Positions 21,940-31,089 of a stretch of DNA of 64,000 nucleotides are shown here, piece after piece. A program made the translations under genes and the position numbers. Below the pieces are notes generated by a model. It was not told where the DNA came from. It saw only the letters and a program-made list of their open reading frames with translations, and made no database searches. Every line of letters starts with the position of its first letter. Within the stretch, counting starts at the first letter, position 1. Origin of the DNA: Verrucosispora sp. WMMD573 (GTDB lineage: Bacteria; Actinomycetota; Actinomycetes; Mycobacteriales; Micromonosporaceae); the NCBI RefSeq assembly GCF_027497175.1, contig NZ_CP114901.1, positions 5,208,001-5,272,000 on the forward strand, read 5' to 3'.

Positions 21940-23337
21940 TCAGCGTTGCAGGGTGAGCAGGCCGGGCCGGTACGGCAGGCGACCGTAGTCGCCGCCGGAG
22001 CTGGGGTCACGGCCTTGGTAGAGCAGTTGTAGGTTGCAGGGGTCGATGGTCATGGTCTGGTCGGCGTTGGTTCGGATCAACTCACCGTGGCTGATGTCGT
22101 TGGTCCAGGTGGCGCCGCTGTTGGCCTTGCCGGCGAACGGGTTGCTCTCGCTGGTGGCCTGGGGGGTCCAGTTGCCGCCGAGGCTGGTGGCGGTGAAGGA
22201 CCGGAAGTAACGGCCCTGGGAGCCGATCGCCTCGACGATCATCAGGTACCGCTGCTGGCCCTGGAGCTTGTAGACCTGGACGCCTTCGAAGAGGTTGTTC
22301 GTCGTGTCGGTCATGATCGTGGTGTAGTTCGACCCGAAACTGCCCGGGAAGTTCCCGATCGGCATGCTCGCCCGGTAGATGCGGCCGTTGTCGCCAGCGA
22401 AGAACAGGTACATGTTCTGCTCGTCACCGATGAGCGCCTGGTCGATCGGGCCGGTGTTCGAGTTGGAGATGCTTCCGGTGAACAGCGTCTGGTGCGCCGA
22501 CCAGCTGTTGACATTGGTCGGGTTCGTCGAAGTGCGGTACGAGAACGCCGGCCCACCCCACTGGTACGCCAGCACCCAGACGTTACGCGGGGCGAAGTAG
22601 AACAGCGAGGGAGCGACCGCCGAGAACGGCATCTGGTTCTGGCTGGCCGAACCCATCTGGTTCCAGTTCGAGAACAGCCCGAAGTTCATCGAACCCCACG
22701 ACGTACCCGTGTCGTGCGTGGTCCCGTAGACCAGGTGCTGACCGTTGTACGGCGCGTGCGTGAAGTCCTTCAACGACACCCAACCCGACCGCGGCTGCGC
22801 CAGCGCACCAGTCGACGACCACCGGTACGACGACGGCAGGTTGCACGTACCCGACGGCGGCGGCGTGGTGGTGGGTGGCGTGGTGGTGGGTGGCGTGGTC
22901 GGCGGGGTGGTGGGGGTGACGCCGCCGGTGCAGGTCACCCCGTTGAGGGCGAAGTTGGTGGGTGCGGGGTTGCTGCTGTTCCAGGAACCGTTGAAGCCGA
23001 ACGAGGCGGTGCCGTTGGTGGAGATGCCGCCGTTGTAGCTGACATTCCTGGCGGTGACGGCGGCGCCGTTCTGGGTCAGGGTGGTGTTCCACGACTGGGT
23101 GACGGTCTGCCCGGCACCGAACGACCAGGTCAACGTCCAACTGGTCAGCGGGTCACCGAGGTTGGTGATGGTGACGTTGGCACCGAAACCGCCTGGCCAT
23201 TGCGAGGACACCGCATAGTTCACCGAACAGCCCGCCGCCGCCGCACTCGCCGGCATCGCCACGACAAGCGCCGTCGACGCCAGCAACGCCGCACCGAGCG
23301 ACGCCATCACGGCATTGACCGATCTAGATCTTGACAT
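21940..23337 (-). CDS. Secreted CBM2-GH62 alpha-L-arabinofuranosidase
   Basis: A 465-residue modular enzyme. Residues 1-35 are a signal peptide. A family 2 cellulose/xylan-binding module spans about 36-137 ([20 protein letters not shown]). A Thr/Pro linker covers about 138-163. The GH62 domain fills 164-465, recognised by [34 protein letters not shown], and [16 protein letters not shown]62 enzymes remove arabinose side chains from arabinoxylan and work outside the cell with xylanases and cellulases. GGAGGG lies close before the ATG. A CebR-like operator 86 bases upstream suggests induction by cello-oligosaccharides. The gene is monocistronic. Confidence 0.92.
   Translation of the reverse strand: MSRSRSVNAVMASLGAALLASTALVVAMPASAAAAGCSVNYAVSSQWPGGFGANVTITNLGDPLTSWTLTWSFGAGQTVTQSWNTTLTQNGAAVTARNVSYNGGISTNGTASFGFNGSWNSSNPAPTNFALNGVTCTGGVTPTTPPTTPPTTTPPTTTPPPSGTCNLPSSYRWSSTGALAQPRSGWVSLKDFTHAPYNGQHLVYGTTHDTGTSWGSMNFGLFSNWNQMGSASQNQMPFSAVAPSLFYFAPRNVWVLAYQWGGPAFSYRTSTNPTNVNSWSAHQTLFTGSISNSNTGPIDQALIGDEQNMYLFFAGDNGRIYRASMPIGNFPGSFGSNYTTIMTDTTNNLFEGVQVYKLQGQQRYLMIVEAIGSQGRYFRSFTATSLGGNWTPQATSESNPFAGKANSGATWTNDISHGELIRTNADQTMTIDPCNLQLLYQGRDPSSGGDYGRLPYRPGLLTLQR
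22865..22894. repeat. 15-bp tandem repeat in the GH62 linker
   Basis: Two exact copies of GTGGTGGTGGGTGGC encode the Thr/Pro linker on the minus strand. Related, less exact units continue to about 22917. Linker length is probably variable among strains. Confidence 0.7.
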
Positions 23338-23422
23338 GAGACACCCTCCGGGACGGGTTGGTTAACACACATTGGCGGTTGTCGGTGTTAGGTGAGCGTT
23401 AACAGCTGCGTCGGGTATATTA

Positions 23423-23436
23423 CGGGAGCGCTCCCA
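23423..23436. promoter_or_regulatory. CebR-like operator
   Basis: CGGGAGCGCTCCCA matches the CebR consensus TGGGAGCGCTCCCA at 13 of 14 positions and its 12-base core is a perfect palindrome. It is 86 bases upstream of the GH62 start. The 292-base gap 23338-23629 holds no gene. Confidence 0.78.
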
Positions 23437-23629
23437 TGCCCTCAAGCACCGATCGGAAGCCATCGATCGTCGGGTCGTCTTGCAGCTGGCAAACATGACC
23501 ACCGGACCACCGGGGCGCGTACGCAGGCAGTCTGCCCGAGCCACTCGACCACACAGGTGAACGTTCTCAGCGGATGACGGCAGACGACGTCACCACGACC
23601 CCGCCCAGACCATCAATGCCGCGGTCGGG

Positions 23630-24124
23630 TCAGTTGCGAAGCAGCCCACGATCGGCCATGTAGGCGCGCAGTGTCTCCGCGTCCTCGGCGGACATCAGGC
23701 GACGCGGGATCACGGTCGCCGGCATCCGCCCCACGTACACGATCCAGAACTCCGGGGTGGCCTGCACCTTTGTCACCCCGTCCCAAGCGATGCCGCCGGA
23801 TTCCGAGCCGCTGCGCATCAGAATGTTGTCCTCGGTGATGTCGTAGCCGCCCTCGACGGCATAGCCGCTGGAGCGACGCCGGGCCCGCCACCGCAGCCAC
23901 GGCCAGTACAGCATCGCCAGCAGACCCCCCAGAAACAACGTCATCCACACCGACAGAGTCTGCTCGCCCCAGCCGAACCCCCGTGAGACGACGAAACCGA
24001 TCACACCGACCGCTGCCAGCACCGCCCCGATGAGACCGTACTTCCGTACCTGAGCACCGCTGAGCGCAGCGGCCACCCGGCCCGGGTAGGCGGGATCGGC
24101 GGGTACGTCGAAACGGATCTGCAC
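23630..24124 (-). CDS. YcxB-like membrane protein
   Basis: A 164-residue protein starting VQIRFDVPADPAYPGRVAAA. Two membrane helices lie at about 25-50 (LIGAVLAAVGVIGFVVS) and 57-78 (LSVWMTLFLGGLLAMLYWPW). The cytoplasmic C-terminal part (GGYDITEDNILMRSGSESGG to IPRRLMSAEDAETLRAYM) is the YcxB-like domain of unknown function. GTG at 24124 is chosen because relatives begin at QIRFDV; an upstream start at 24157 adds only basic residues. It is 37 bases after the ABC permease on the same strand and could share its transcript. Confidence 0.65.
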   Translation of the reverse strand: MQIRFDVPADPAYPGRVAAALSGAQVRKYGLIGAVLAAVGVIGFVVSRGFGWGEQTLSVWMTLFLGGLLAMLYWPWLRWRARRRSSGYAVEGGYDITEDNILMRSGSESGGIAWDGVTKVQATPEFWIVYVGRMPATVIPRRLMSAEDAETLRAYMADRGLLRN

Positions 24125-24161
24125 GCCAGCACGATAGTGCCTCCGCCGGCGCGGCACCGGT

Positions 24162-26543
24162 TCACTGGTAGCTGAGGGTCTCCCGAACGGTGAGCCGAGC
24201 CGCTCGCTGCGCCGCGACCAGCGACGCGACGGCCGCTGCGACTATCGAGAGCAGCAGCCAGCCGACGAGTCCGCCCGGTGAGAGTCGCAGCGGCAACGGC
24301 AACCCGAAGGAGATCCGGCCGAGCAGTTCGCCCACCAGGACCGACAGCGGCACTCCGAGGATGATGGCCACGAGCGAGCCGAGCAGACCAGTGATGGTGC
24401 CTTCGAGTAGGACCATGCGGCGGATGATCCCGGGACGGGCACCGATGGCCTGCATGACGCCGTATTCCCGGGTGCGTTGGGTGACGGTGATGCTCATCGT
24501 GGCGGCCAGCCCGAGGATACCGACGGCCGCCATCAGCGCGGCGAGGGCGAGCAGGGTACCGATGAAGATGGCCACGTGCTCGTCGATCGCCGTGCGCAGA
24601 TCCTCGGTGAGCATCGACTCGCCGACGGTCAGCCCCGCGCTGACGAGCGCCCCTTCCACCGCGCCGGTGACCGCCGCGGCGTCTCCGGCGGTGACGATGT
24701 GCAGCATGTTTGCGGTCCCCGGGTCCACGAACCGGGTGACGCTCTGCGGGCTCGTGTACGCGGTGGCTGGTCCGCCGGCCTCCGCGACGGTGCCGACAAG
24801 CCGCCACCGCCCGACCACTCCTTCGACGGCCAGGTGCACGTCGTCGCCGATGCGCGGATCGCCGAGCCGCGACACGGCGCTCTGGTTCAGCACGACGCCG
24901 TCGGTGTCTGCTGCCTGTAGCCAGCGGCCGGCGGTGACCTCGAAGTCGACCATGCGGGTGGGCACGGGCAGCGCGGCGAGCAGGAACCGGCCGTGTCCGT
25001 CGTCAGGGTAGGTGCGCTCCACCTCGATCTGCCCGTTTGCGCTGGCCGGCGTGGCCGGCAGTGACACGAACGGCTCGACCGCGATCACGCCGTCCACGGC
25101 GCTCGCGACGCTGGTGACCGTGTCGACCGGCGCCGGCGTGGCGAGCCGCAGTTGCGCGTCATAGGCACGGCGGGCCATGCCGTCGTCGACCCAGCTTCGC
25201 CAGGCGGCAGAGCTGTTGAGCCCGCTGGTGAACATCGCCCCGCCGGCGGCCAGCAGCGCCAGGGTCAACGCCAGCCGACCCCGGCGGCGCAGCATATTGC
25301 GCAGGGCGAGGGCGCTGAGCCGGCCACCGCGCAGCCGGGTCAACCACCTGTCGCTGCGCCGAGCGCCCACCCTCGTGCCGGCGCCATGCTCGTCGAGCGC
25401 GGACCGGACGGTGATCCGGGCCGCCCGAACGAGCGGTACGAGCGCGACCGCCAGCGGGATCGCGAGCCCGGCGGCGAGATAGGCCGCCGGCACCCACCAC
25501 GGCGTCGCCCGGTTGGCGATCTCGACGTTGAGCATCTCGGCGACCAGCCCGGTCAGCCCGTAACCGGCCAGCAGTGCCGGGCCGACGGCCAGCACGGTGG
25601 CGGTCGCGGCGATCGCGGCAACCGCCCCCAGGTAGCCCCGCAGCAGCTGGCCGGTGGTGGCGCCGACGGTCTTCATGACGCCGATCTGACGGGTCTGTGC
25701 CGCCAGCATCGCGCCCAGTGTCGCCGCCGCCAGGACTCCGGCGAGAACCAGGGCCGCGACGGCGAAGGCCAGGAACATGCCGGTGATCGTTTCGGACTGG
25801 CTGTGGTGCGGATGCTGGTACGGAGGTGCCTGGATCAGATGCACCTCGCGGCCCTGGGCGGTCAACCAGGCCGCGACAGCGGTCGCGGTCGCCGCCACAG
25901 TGGCCTCGTCCCGTTCGGTCGTGACGATGCGCAGCTCGTCGGCAGACGCGCTGAAGCCGAGGCGAGCCAGCCCGGCCGGGGTGAGGTAGCCGTACCCGGT
26001 GCTCTCCTGCCCGGCTGGGGCCAACGCGGCGTCGTAGACGGTGCCGGCGATCCGCACCTGCGTCGTCGCGCCGGAAGGACCGGCGACCGCCAGGCTGTCG
26101 CCGGCTGCCGCGTCCAGGACCGGTTCCGCGGTACGTTCGATGAGCAGTTCACCGTCGGCGGGTGGCCAGGCACCCGACTCCATCCGCAGTTTCGCTATCC
26201 GCATCGGATCATCCGGCGTGACGACGAACAGCAACATGCGACGCCACTGATCACCGACCCGAACCCGAGTCAGGACGGTCTGACGCGCCGCGGCGTCCGT
26301 GACACCGGGTCGGGTGCGAACCTCGGCGAGCAGGGCGGAATCGACGCCGCCTTCGACCTCCAGGGTCGCGCTCGCCGGGTTGGTGGCGGCATAGACCGCC
26401 TCGGCCTCCCGGACGATCACGGTGCGGGCGATGAGCAGCGCACCGACACCGGACATCGCCACCGCGATCGCCAGGATCATGACCGCTACCCGGCCCCGGG
26501 CGGCCGAGAGGTCGCGCCACATCTTGACCGTCCGTGGCCGCAT
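24162..26543 (-). CDS. FtsX/MacB-type ABC transporter permease
   Basis: A 793-residue membrane protein with two FtsX modules. One helix near the N-terminus (VAVMILAIAVAMSGVGALLI) is followed by an extracytoplasmic domain, a three-helix block at about 255-375 and a second copy with another external loop and C-terminal helices (LLALAALMAAVGILGLAATM and after). Such pairs with LolD/MacB-like ATPases export peptides or lipids or act as mechanotransmitters rather than importing solutes. ATG at 26543 overlaps the ATPase stop as TGATG; a GTG one codon upstream is possible. The substrate is unknown. Confidence 0.85.
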   Translation of the reverse strand: MRPRTVKMWRDLSAARGRVAVMILAIAVAMSGVGALLIARTVIVREAEAVYAATNPASATLEVEGGVDSALLAEVRTRPGVTDAAARQTVLTRVRVGDQWRRMLLFVVTPDDPMRIAKLRMESGAWPPADGELLIERTAEPVLDAAAGDSLAVAGPSGATTQVRIAGTVYDAALAPAGQESTGYGYLTPAGLARLGFSASADELRIVTTERDEATVAATATAVAAWLTAQGREVHLIQAPPYQHPHHSQSETITGMFLAFAVAALVLAGVLAAATLGAMLAAQTRQIGVMKTVGATTGQLLRGYLGAVAAIAATATVLAVGPALLAGYGLTGLVAEMLNVEIANRATPWWVPAAYLAAGLAIPLAVALVPLVRAARITVRSALDEHGAGTRVGARRSDRWLTRLRGGRLSALALRNMLRRRGRLALTLALLAAGGAMFTSGLNSSAAWRSWVDDGMARRAYDAQLRLATPAPVDTVTSVASAVDGVIAVEPFVSLPATPASANGQIEVERTYPDDGHGRFLLAALPVPTRMVDFEVTAGRWLQAADTDGVVLNQSAVSRLGDPRIGDDVHLAVEGVVGRWRLVGTVAEAGGPATAYTSPQSVTRFVDPGTANMLHIVTAGDAAAVTGAVEGALVSAGLTVGESMLTEDLRTAIDEHVAIFIGTLLALAALMAAVGILGLAATMSITVTQRTREYGVMQAIGARPGIIRRMVLLEGTITGLLGSLVAIILGVPLSVLVGELLGRISFGLPLPLRLSPGGLVGWLLLSIVAAAVASLVAAQRAARLTVRETLSYQ

Positions 26544-27286
26544 CACGCGGAGACCGCCACGTCCTCCGCCACCCGCCCGTCGACCAGCGTGACCAGGCGG
26601 TCGGCGTACCCGGAGAGGTCGCGCTCGTGGGTGACCATCACAACGGCCTTACCGGCGCGGGCCAGCTCCCGGAACAGTGCAAGAACGGCCGCAGCGGTGG
26701 CGCTGTCGAGATTGCCGGTCGGTTCGTCGGCCAGGATCACCGGCGGGTCGTTGGCCAGCGCCCGCGCGATCGCGGCCCGCTGCTGCTGCCCGCCGGACAA
26801 CCCGGCCGGCACCTTGTCGGCGTGCTCGGCGATGCCGACGCGGCCCAGCAGCTCCAGCGCGAGCGGCCGGCGGCGGCGCGCCGGAACTGTGTTGCAGAAG
26901 TCCATCGGCAGCATCACGTTCTCCGCGACGGTCAGCGTCGGCAGCAACTGGAAGAACTGGAACACCAAACCGACCGCGCGCCCCCGCCAGGCCGCCAGCT
27001 GTGCCTCGGGTACCTCGTGCACCGCGATCCCGGCAACCCTGATCTCCCCGGCGGTCGGCCGGTCGATCCCGGCGAGCAGGTTCAGCAGTGTCGTCTTGCC
27101 GCTGCCCGATCGACCAACCACTGCTGTGAACTCGCCAGCGTTCACCGAGATGTTCACTTCACTCAGCGCGGGAAACTCGCCGCCGGGCACCGGATACGTC
27201 TTCACCACGCCGCGCACGTGGATCACTCGTTCGTCCGCCTGCCGATCGGTGGTCGAGCCGCTCGTCCCGTGACGCGTCAAGATCAA
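26543..27286 (-). CDS. LolD/MacB-type ABC transporter ATPase
   Basis: A 247-residue ATPase. Walker A is GRSGSGKT at 58-65, the signature LSGGQQQRAAIARALA is in the middle, and Walker B is VILADEPTGNLDS. The Q-loop reads GLVFQFFQLLPTLT, typical of the MacB/LolD group. It energises the adjacent FtsX-type permease. The assumed TTG start has GGGTAGG before it; GTG at 27226 (VIHVRGVVKTYPVPGG) is an alternative that removes an unconserved leader. The downstream permease start is coupled to its stop. Confidence 0.88.
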   Translation of the reverse strand: MILTRHGTSGSTTDRQADERVIHVRGVVKTYPVPGGEFPALSEVNISVNAGEFTAVVGRSGSGKTTLLNLLAGIDRPTAGEIRVAGIAVHEVPEAQLAAWRGRAVGLVFQFFQLLPTLTVAENVMLPMDFCNTVPARRRRPLALELLGRVGIAEHADKVPAGLSGGQQQRAAIARALANDPPVILADEPTGNLDSATAAAVLALFRELARAGKAVVMVTHERDLSGYADRLVTLVDGRVAEDVAVSA

Positions 27287-27431
27287 CGCCTACCCTTCTC
27301 AGGTCGAAGGTCAGCGTCCGCCACTCTGCCGGACGCTCCGGCGCGGTCCCGGTTCGTGACAGGACTGTGAAAGATTTCCCGGCACCCGAGTGACCTGCGG
27401 CCCGACGGGCCCGCCGTGAGGCTGCTCGGTC

Positions 27432-27717
27432 GTGCTGAAAACGCGGCTCGACACCGCCCGGATCCGGGCTGCTCGCCGGATCATCGACCCCGTCTTCCTC
27501 GACACTCCGCTGTACCGATGTGAACCGCTCGAGCCCGACCTCGGATGTGCCGTGAGCATCAAACTCGAAACCGCGAACCCGGTCCGCAGCTTCAAGGCCC
27601 GTGGCACCGGACCACGAGCTGGCCCGCGACCGGGCCGCAGCCATCGCCCAGCAGCGCGGCATCCGACTCCTCGAAGACAGCCTGGACGAACCGGTCGACG
27701 GGGGCCGCGTATGGTGA
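27432..27717 (+). pseudogene. Threonine/serine dehydratase remnant
   Basis: The first 58 or so codons from GTG 27432 encode the N-terminus of a PLP-dependent threonine dehydratase (RRIIDPVFLDTPLYRCEPLE, then SIKLETANPVRSFKARGT with the PLP Lys in FKARG). The frame then jumps. From about 27600 another frame gives DHELARDRAAAIAQQRGIRL and LLEDSLDEP, which lies roughly 60 residues further on in intact enzymes. It ends at TGA 27717. So the gene has an internal deletion, a frame change and no C-terminal half. It cannot encode an active enzyme. Confidence 0.7.
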
Positions 27718-27765
27718 CTGATCGGTGCAAAGGTGTCTAAGCATCCTGCGGCTGCCGGAGGGGAA

Positions 27766-28212
27766 ATGAAGCAGAATTACGTCCGGTTCGGGCTGGTGCT
27801 GGTGATCAGCTTGGCGGTCATGTTCGTCCTGACGCTGTCCCAGATCCGCGACTGGTCGGACTTCTACCTGAATCTGAGCAACTTCTACATGTCGCTGATT
27901 ATGGTGGCCGCCATGGGGCTCATCATGATGGGCGTCATGTACCAGATGTTCACCGTACGACGCCTCAATATCGCCCTCTACATCGCGCTGGGAGCGCTCT
28001 TCGTGGGCGGTTTCGCGGCAGTGCGTACGGAGCCGTTCGTGGGCAACGAGGCGTTCCTCAAGTCCATGATCCCGCACCATTCCCGGGCCATTCTCGTGTG
28101 TCAGGAGTCCCACATCACCGACCCCGAGATCGTGCGACTGTGCGACCAGATCGTCCGGTCGCAGCAGGAGGAGATCGACCAGATGAAGAGGATTCTCGAC
28201 GACCGGTACTGA
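27766..28212 (+). CDS. DUF305-type membrane protein
   Basis: A 148-residue protein with three N-terminal membrane helices (VRFGLVLVISLAVMFVLTL, YMSLIMVAAMGLIMMGVMY, IALYIALGALFVGGFAAV). The C-terminal tail carries the DUF305 signature MIPHHSRAILVCQES and a helix VRLCDQIVRSQQEEIDQM. DUF305 proteins are ferritin-like and often linked to copper or other metal handling, but no function is established here. The ATG at 27766 follows GGAGGGGAA and is preferred over the GTG at 27733. It stands alone, downstream of the dehydratase remnant. Confidence 0.75.
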   Translation: MKQNYVRFGLVLVISLAVMFVLTLSQIRDWSDFYLNLSNFYMSLIMVAAMGLIMMGVMYQMFTVRRLNIALYIALGALFVGGFAAVRTEPFVGNEAFLKSMIPHHSRAILVCQESHITDPEIVRLCDQIVRSQQEEIDQMKRILDDRY

Positions 28213-28482
28213 CCTCCCCGCCAACCCGGCCTGGGAACTCGCGCGGTGAAACTCGGCCCCAGCTCGCATCGACGAGCGACGGCGGACATCCGTCGAGCAC
28301 TCCTCCGCGTAGCCGACGCGGGCCGCCCCCGACAGACCCGCTGAGCGCCCTGCGAGGGCCCACGCCGCACCAATCCAGATGGCGTGTCGCGCATTCCGAG
28401 AATCCACGACGCCGGTTGCCTATGGTGAAGACGCGACGGACAAACACCGGTCGGCCGCCGAGAACGACGGGCAGCAAGCACC

Positions 28483-29415
28483 ATGGCGCGGTTCCTGGAA
28501 GTGGTGTGGGACACGAGCAGCGTGAACGGTCGCCTCGTGACCAGCGTCGTGCTGGCCCTGCTCGCCCTCGTCGTCGCCATCCTGGCTGGTCGCCTGGCCA
28601 CGGTGAAGGTGGAGGACACCACCAACCGCTACTACCTCCGCAAGGCGGTGCACTACCTGACCGTCGTAGCGCTGCTGTTCGCGCTCGCGCTGCTGTGGCG
28701 GCCGTTCGCCGGCCGGATCGGCGTGGTCGTCGGTCTGCTCGCCGCCGGCCTCGCGTTGGCCCTGCAGGAGGTTCTCGGCGCATTCGCCGGCTGGGTCAGC
28801 ATCCTCACCGGCCGGCAGTTCCGCGTCGGCGACCGCATTCAGATGTGCGGCGTACGCGGCGACGTCCTGGACATCACCCCACTACGTACGCGGATCCTGG
28901 AAAGCGGCTCCTCGTCCGACCCGGAGTCCTGGATCCGCGGCCGCCAGTACACCGGGCGGGTGGTGTCACTGTCGAACCGTTTCGTGTTCACCGCGCCGGT
29001 GTTCAACAGCAGCACGGTACTGGACCATCTGTGGGAGGAACTCACCCTGCCGGTCCCCTACGAGGCGGACTGGCACCTGGCGGAGCGCATCCTGTGCGAG
29101 GAGGCGCAGAACATCTCCGCCACCGCCGAGGCGCAGCGCGCCATCGAGCAGATGCGCCATCGCTACCCGGTCGCCGAGGCCGAGGTGGATCCTCGGGTCT
29201 TCATCCGCGCCACCCCGAACTGGGTCGAGCTGTCCGCCCGGTTCGTGGTGCCGGTACGCGCCGCCCGACAGGTCAAGGACCAGGTCACCAGGCGAGTGCT
29301 CGATCGTTTCACCGAAAACGGCCTCCGGGTCGCCTCCGTCACCCAGGACATCACCGTCCATCCCCTGCCCCCGGGAGCGACCCAGCCCGCCGCTCCCGGA
29401 CCCGGCCGTCCCTGA
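28483..29415 (+). CDS. MscS-like mechanosensitive channel
   Basis: A 310-residue integral membrane protein. Three helices are seen at about 17-37, 57-76 and 79-105; the last, rich in Gly/Ala (GVVVGLLAAGLALALQEVLG), is the pore-lining MscS helix. The beta domain follows with GRQFRVGDRIQMCGVRGDV and VSLSNRFVFTAPVFNSS. The C-terminal cytoplasmic part ends in a Pro-rich tail. It would release solutes on osmotic downshift. The ATG at 28483 is used; there is no strong ribosome site. Its 3' end is overlapped for 253 bases by the convergent LtrA frame. The 270 bases before it hold no evident gene. Confidence 0.85.
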   Translation: MARFLEVVWDTSSVNGRLVTSVVLALLALVVAILAGRLATVKVEDTTNRYYLRKAVHYLTVVALLFALALLWRPFAGRIGVVVGLLAAGLALALQEVLGAFAGWVSILTGRQFRVGDRIQMCGVRGDVLDITPLRTRILESGSSSDPESWIRGRQYTGRVVSLSNRFVFTAPVFNSSTVLDHLWEELTLPVPYEADWHLAERILCEEAQNISATAEAQRAIEQMRHRYPVAEAEVDPRVFIRATPNWVELSARFVVPVRAARQVKDQVTRRVLDRFTENGLRVASVTQDITVHPLPPGATQPAAPGPGRP

Positions 29416-30746
29416 GCCCGCCGCCACCCGCACCACCCCGGTCGACGGCAGATCAGAGATGTTGCTGGCGCCACCCGCTGGCGGCCTTCGACCACCCGCT
29501 CCTCCGCGTGGACCGACGCCTTGATCCGCGCCCGCGCCTCGGCGGCGCTGAACCGCTGGATCACCACCAGAGCACCGCAGACCGTCACCAGCACGGCCAA
29601 CGCGACCAGCGGGGTGAGCACCGCCGCCGGCACCGCCAGCAGACCGACGACCACCGCGGCGATCAGCGCAGTGGCGCGCAGCCGGCGAAACGTACGCGCC
29701 GCGACGGCCACACCCGCCAGCAGATAGAGGGCGACGCCGCCGTACAGGGTGGTGACGGCCGGCCAGGGCAGCGGTTCGGCCTCCGGCATGGCGACCGCCT
29801 CGAGCACCAGTCTCAGCCCGAGGGCGGTCCCCACGATGCCGACGATGGTGACGAAGTGCAGATAGGAGAAGACGTCACGGGCGAGGGTGATCCGCTCCGG
29901 ACCCCGGGTGCCGTGCATCGCCTGTTCGACGCTCGGCAACAGCGTGTCGTAGTGCAACCACCACAGCGTCGCCAGCAGCGCGATGCCGAGCACGGACCCG
30001 GTGACCACCGGCGCGGTCAGGGCGAGTCGGTCGAACCGGCCCGGTCCGAGCCCGAGGGAGATGACCGCTTCACCGAGGGCGATGATGACGATCAGCGAAT
30101 GCCGCTCCGCCCAGTGCCCGGCCGAGGCGACGGCCCAGCGGGTGTACGGCAGGAACAGACCGACCGAGTACTCGACCAGCAGGGCGACGGCCCACAACCC
30201 GAGGCGTACGTCGAGGACGGCTTGCGCCGGCACCCACCGACTCGCGGAGGCCGCCAACCCGACAAGCACTGCCGCCACCAGCGCCGGCAGGCTGACCAGC
30301 ATGGGTTGCCGGCGGCTTCGACCGGCGGCGCTGAGCGCGTACAGGAACGCGACCAGGGTCAGGGCACGCAGTACCAGGTACGCGACGGCGAACACCACCG
30401 GGCCGGTCAGGTCGTCGGGTTGGTTGAGAAACGCCTGCGGGATGGCGATGGCCAGCACGAACGCGGCAGCCATCACGCCGAACCCGAACACGGGTAGCAG
30501 TCCATAGTCGGCGCGGACCAGGTTGCCAAGCGTGGCGAACGTCGTCCAGCAGAACCAGAGCAGCGCCAGCACGACCATGCCGGACAGCACCGCCTGCGTG
30601 GTCACCTCGACCGACACCAGGCCGGCCACGTTGAGGAACGCGAAGACGAAGATCAGGTCGAAGAACAGCTCCAGTCGGGTGACCCGAGAACCGGGCATGA
30701 CCGGCCGGAGCCAACGGGACCGGCGCAGCGGCGGTAAAGCGCTCAC
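29163..30746 (-). CDS. ltrA: LtrA family membrane protein (low temperature requirement A)
   Basis: The 527-residue frame contains a complete LtrA domain, residues about 10-395, with some ten membrane helices. The hallmark start TRLELFFDLIFVFAFLNVAG and the central HWAERHSLIVIIALGEAVIS are present. Family proteins normally end near residue 400; here no stop occurs and the frame runs about 120 residues further, the last 253 bases antisense to mscS. That tail is low-complexity Arg/Gly/Trp and probably not native. GTG 30746 is the best start; no clear ribosome site precedes it, and a three-codon ATG-GCC-GGG-TGA frame overlaps it. Function of LtrA proteins is poorly defined. Confidence 0.8.
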   Translation of the reverse strand: MSALPPLRRSRWLRPVMPGSRVTRLELFFDLIFVFAFLNVAGLVSVEVTTQAVLSGMVVLALLWFCWTTFATLGNLVRADYGLLPVFGFGVMAAAFVLAIAIPQAFLNQPDDLTGPVVFAVAYLVLRALTLVAFLYALSAAGRSRRQPMLVSLPALVAAVLVGLAASASRWVPAQAVLDVRLGLWAVALLVEYSVGLFLPYTRWAVASAGHWAERHSLIVIIALGEAVISLGLGPGRFDRLALTAPVVTGSVLGIALLATLWWLHYDTLLPSVEQAMHGTRGPERITLARDVFSYLHFVTIVGIVGTALGLRLVLEAVAMPEAEPLPWPAVTTLYGGVALYLLAGVAVAARTFRRLRATALIAAVVVGLLAVPAAVLTPLVALAVLVTVCGALVVIQRFSAAEARARIKASVHAEERVVEGRQRVAPATSLICRRPGWCGWRRAQGRPGPGAAGWVAPGGRGWTVMSWVTEATRRPFSVKRSSTRLVTWSLTCRAARTGTTNRADSSTQFGVARMKTRGSTSASATG

Positions 30747-31089
30747 CCGGCCATTTTGTGCGAAGGACACACGTGAAATCTGGTTTCTACTGATTGGCCA
30801 GGTGTGCCGTACGCCGTCTCCCTTCCCCGGCCGAGGAAGGTCCGGTCGGCGGACACCGCTTCGACGACATCGCCGCCACCCGGTTTCTCCGTCGCGGAAT
30901 CGGCTGCCACTGGGATGAGACGCACCTGCTGGCCGCCGATGATCGCGGCACCTGGCGACAGCTCGGCGGTGGCGCGTCGTCCAGCGGCGACGACCTGACG
31001 GGACTACCGCCCTACCTCGTGCGCGATGACCGACAGTCGGCCGCCGCCGCCCGCCATCCGACATCCGACGGCGGCACCCGCTTTGCTGC
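30747..31089. other. Intergenic gap with a possible gene scar
   Basis: Between the LtrA start and the MFS stop lie 343 bases without a supported gene. A rightward open frame from about 30855 to 31045 (HRFDDIAATRFLRRGIGCHW, then TWRQLGGGASSSGDDLTGLP) has coding-like composition but no start, ribosome site or family match that I recognise. It could be a leftover of a deleted gene. Confidence 0.35.

Noticed and set aside
25152..27272. Long rightward frame over the ABC exporter genes
   Set aside because: Antisense to clear Walker and FtsX motifs.
27989..28002. Third CebR-like half site (TGGGAGCGCTCTTC)
   Set aside because: Lies inside the DUF305 coding sequence and matches only 11 of 14 positions, so chance is enough.
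28098..30497. Long rightward frame over DUF305, mscS and ltrA
   Set aside because: Overlaps mscS in another frame and ltrA on the opposite strand, with low-complexity translation.
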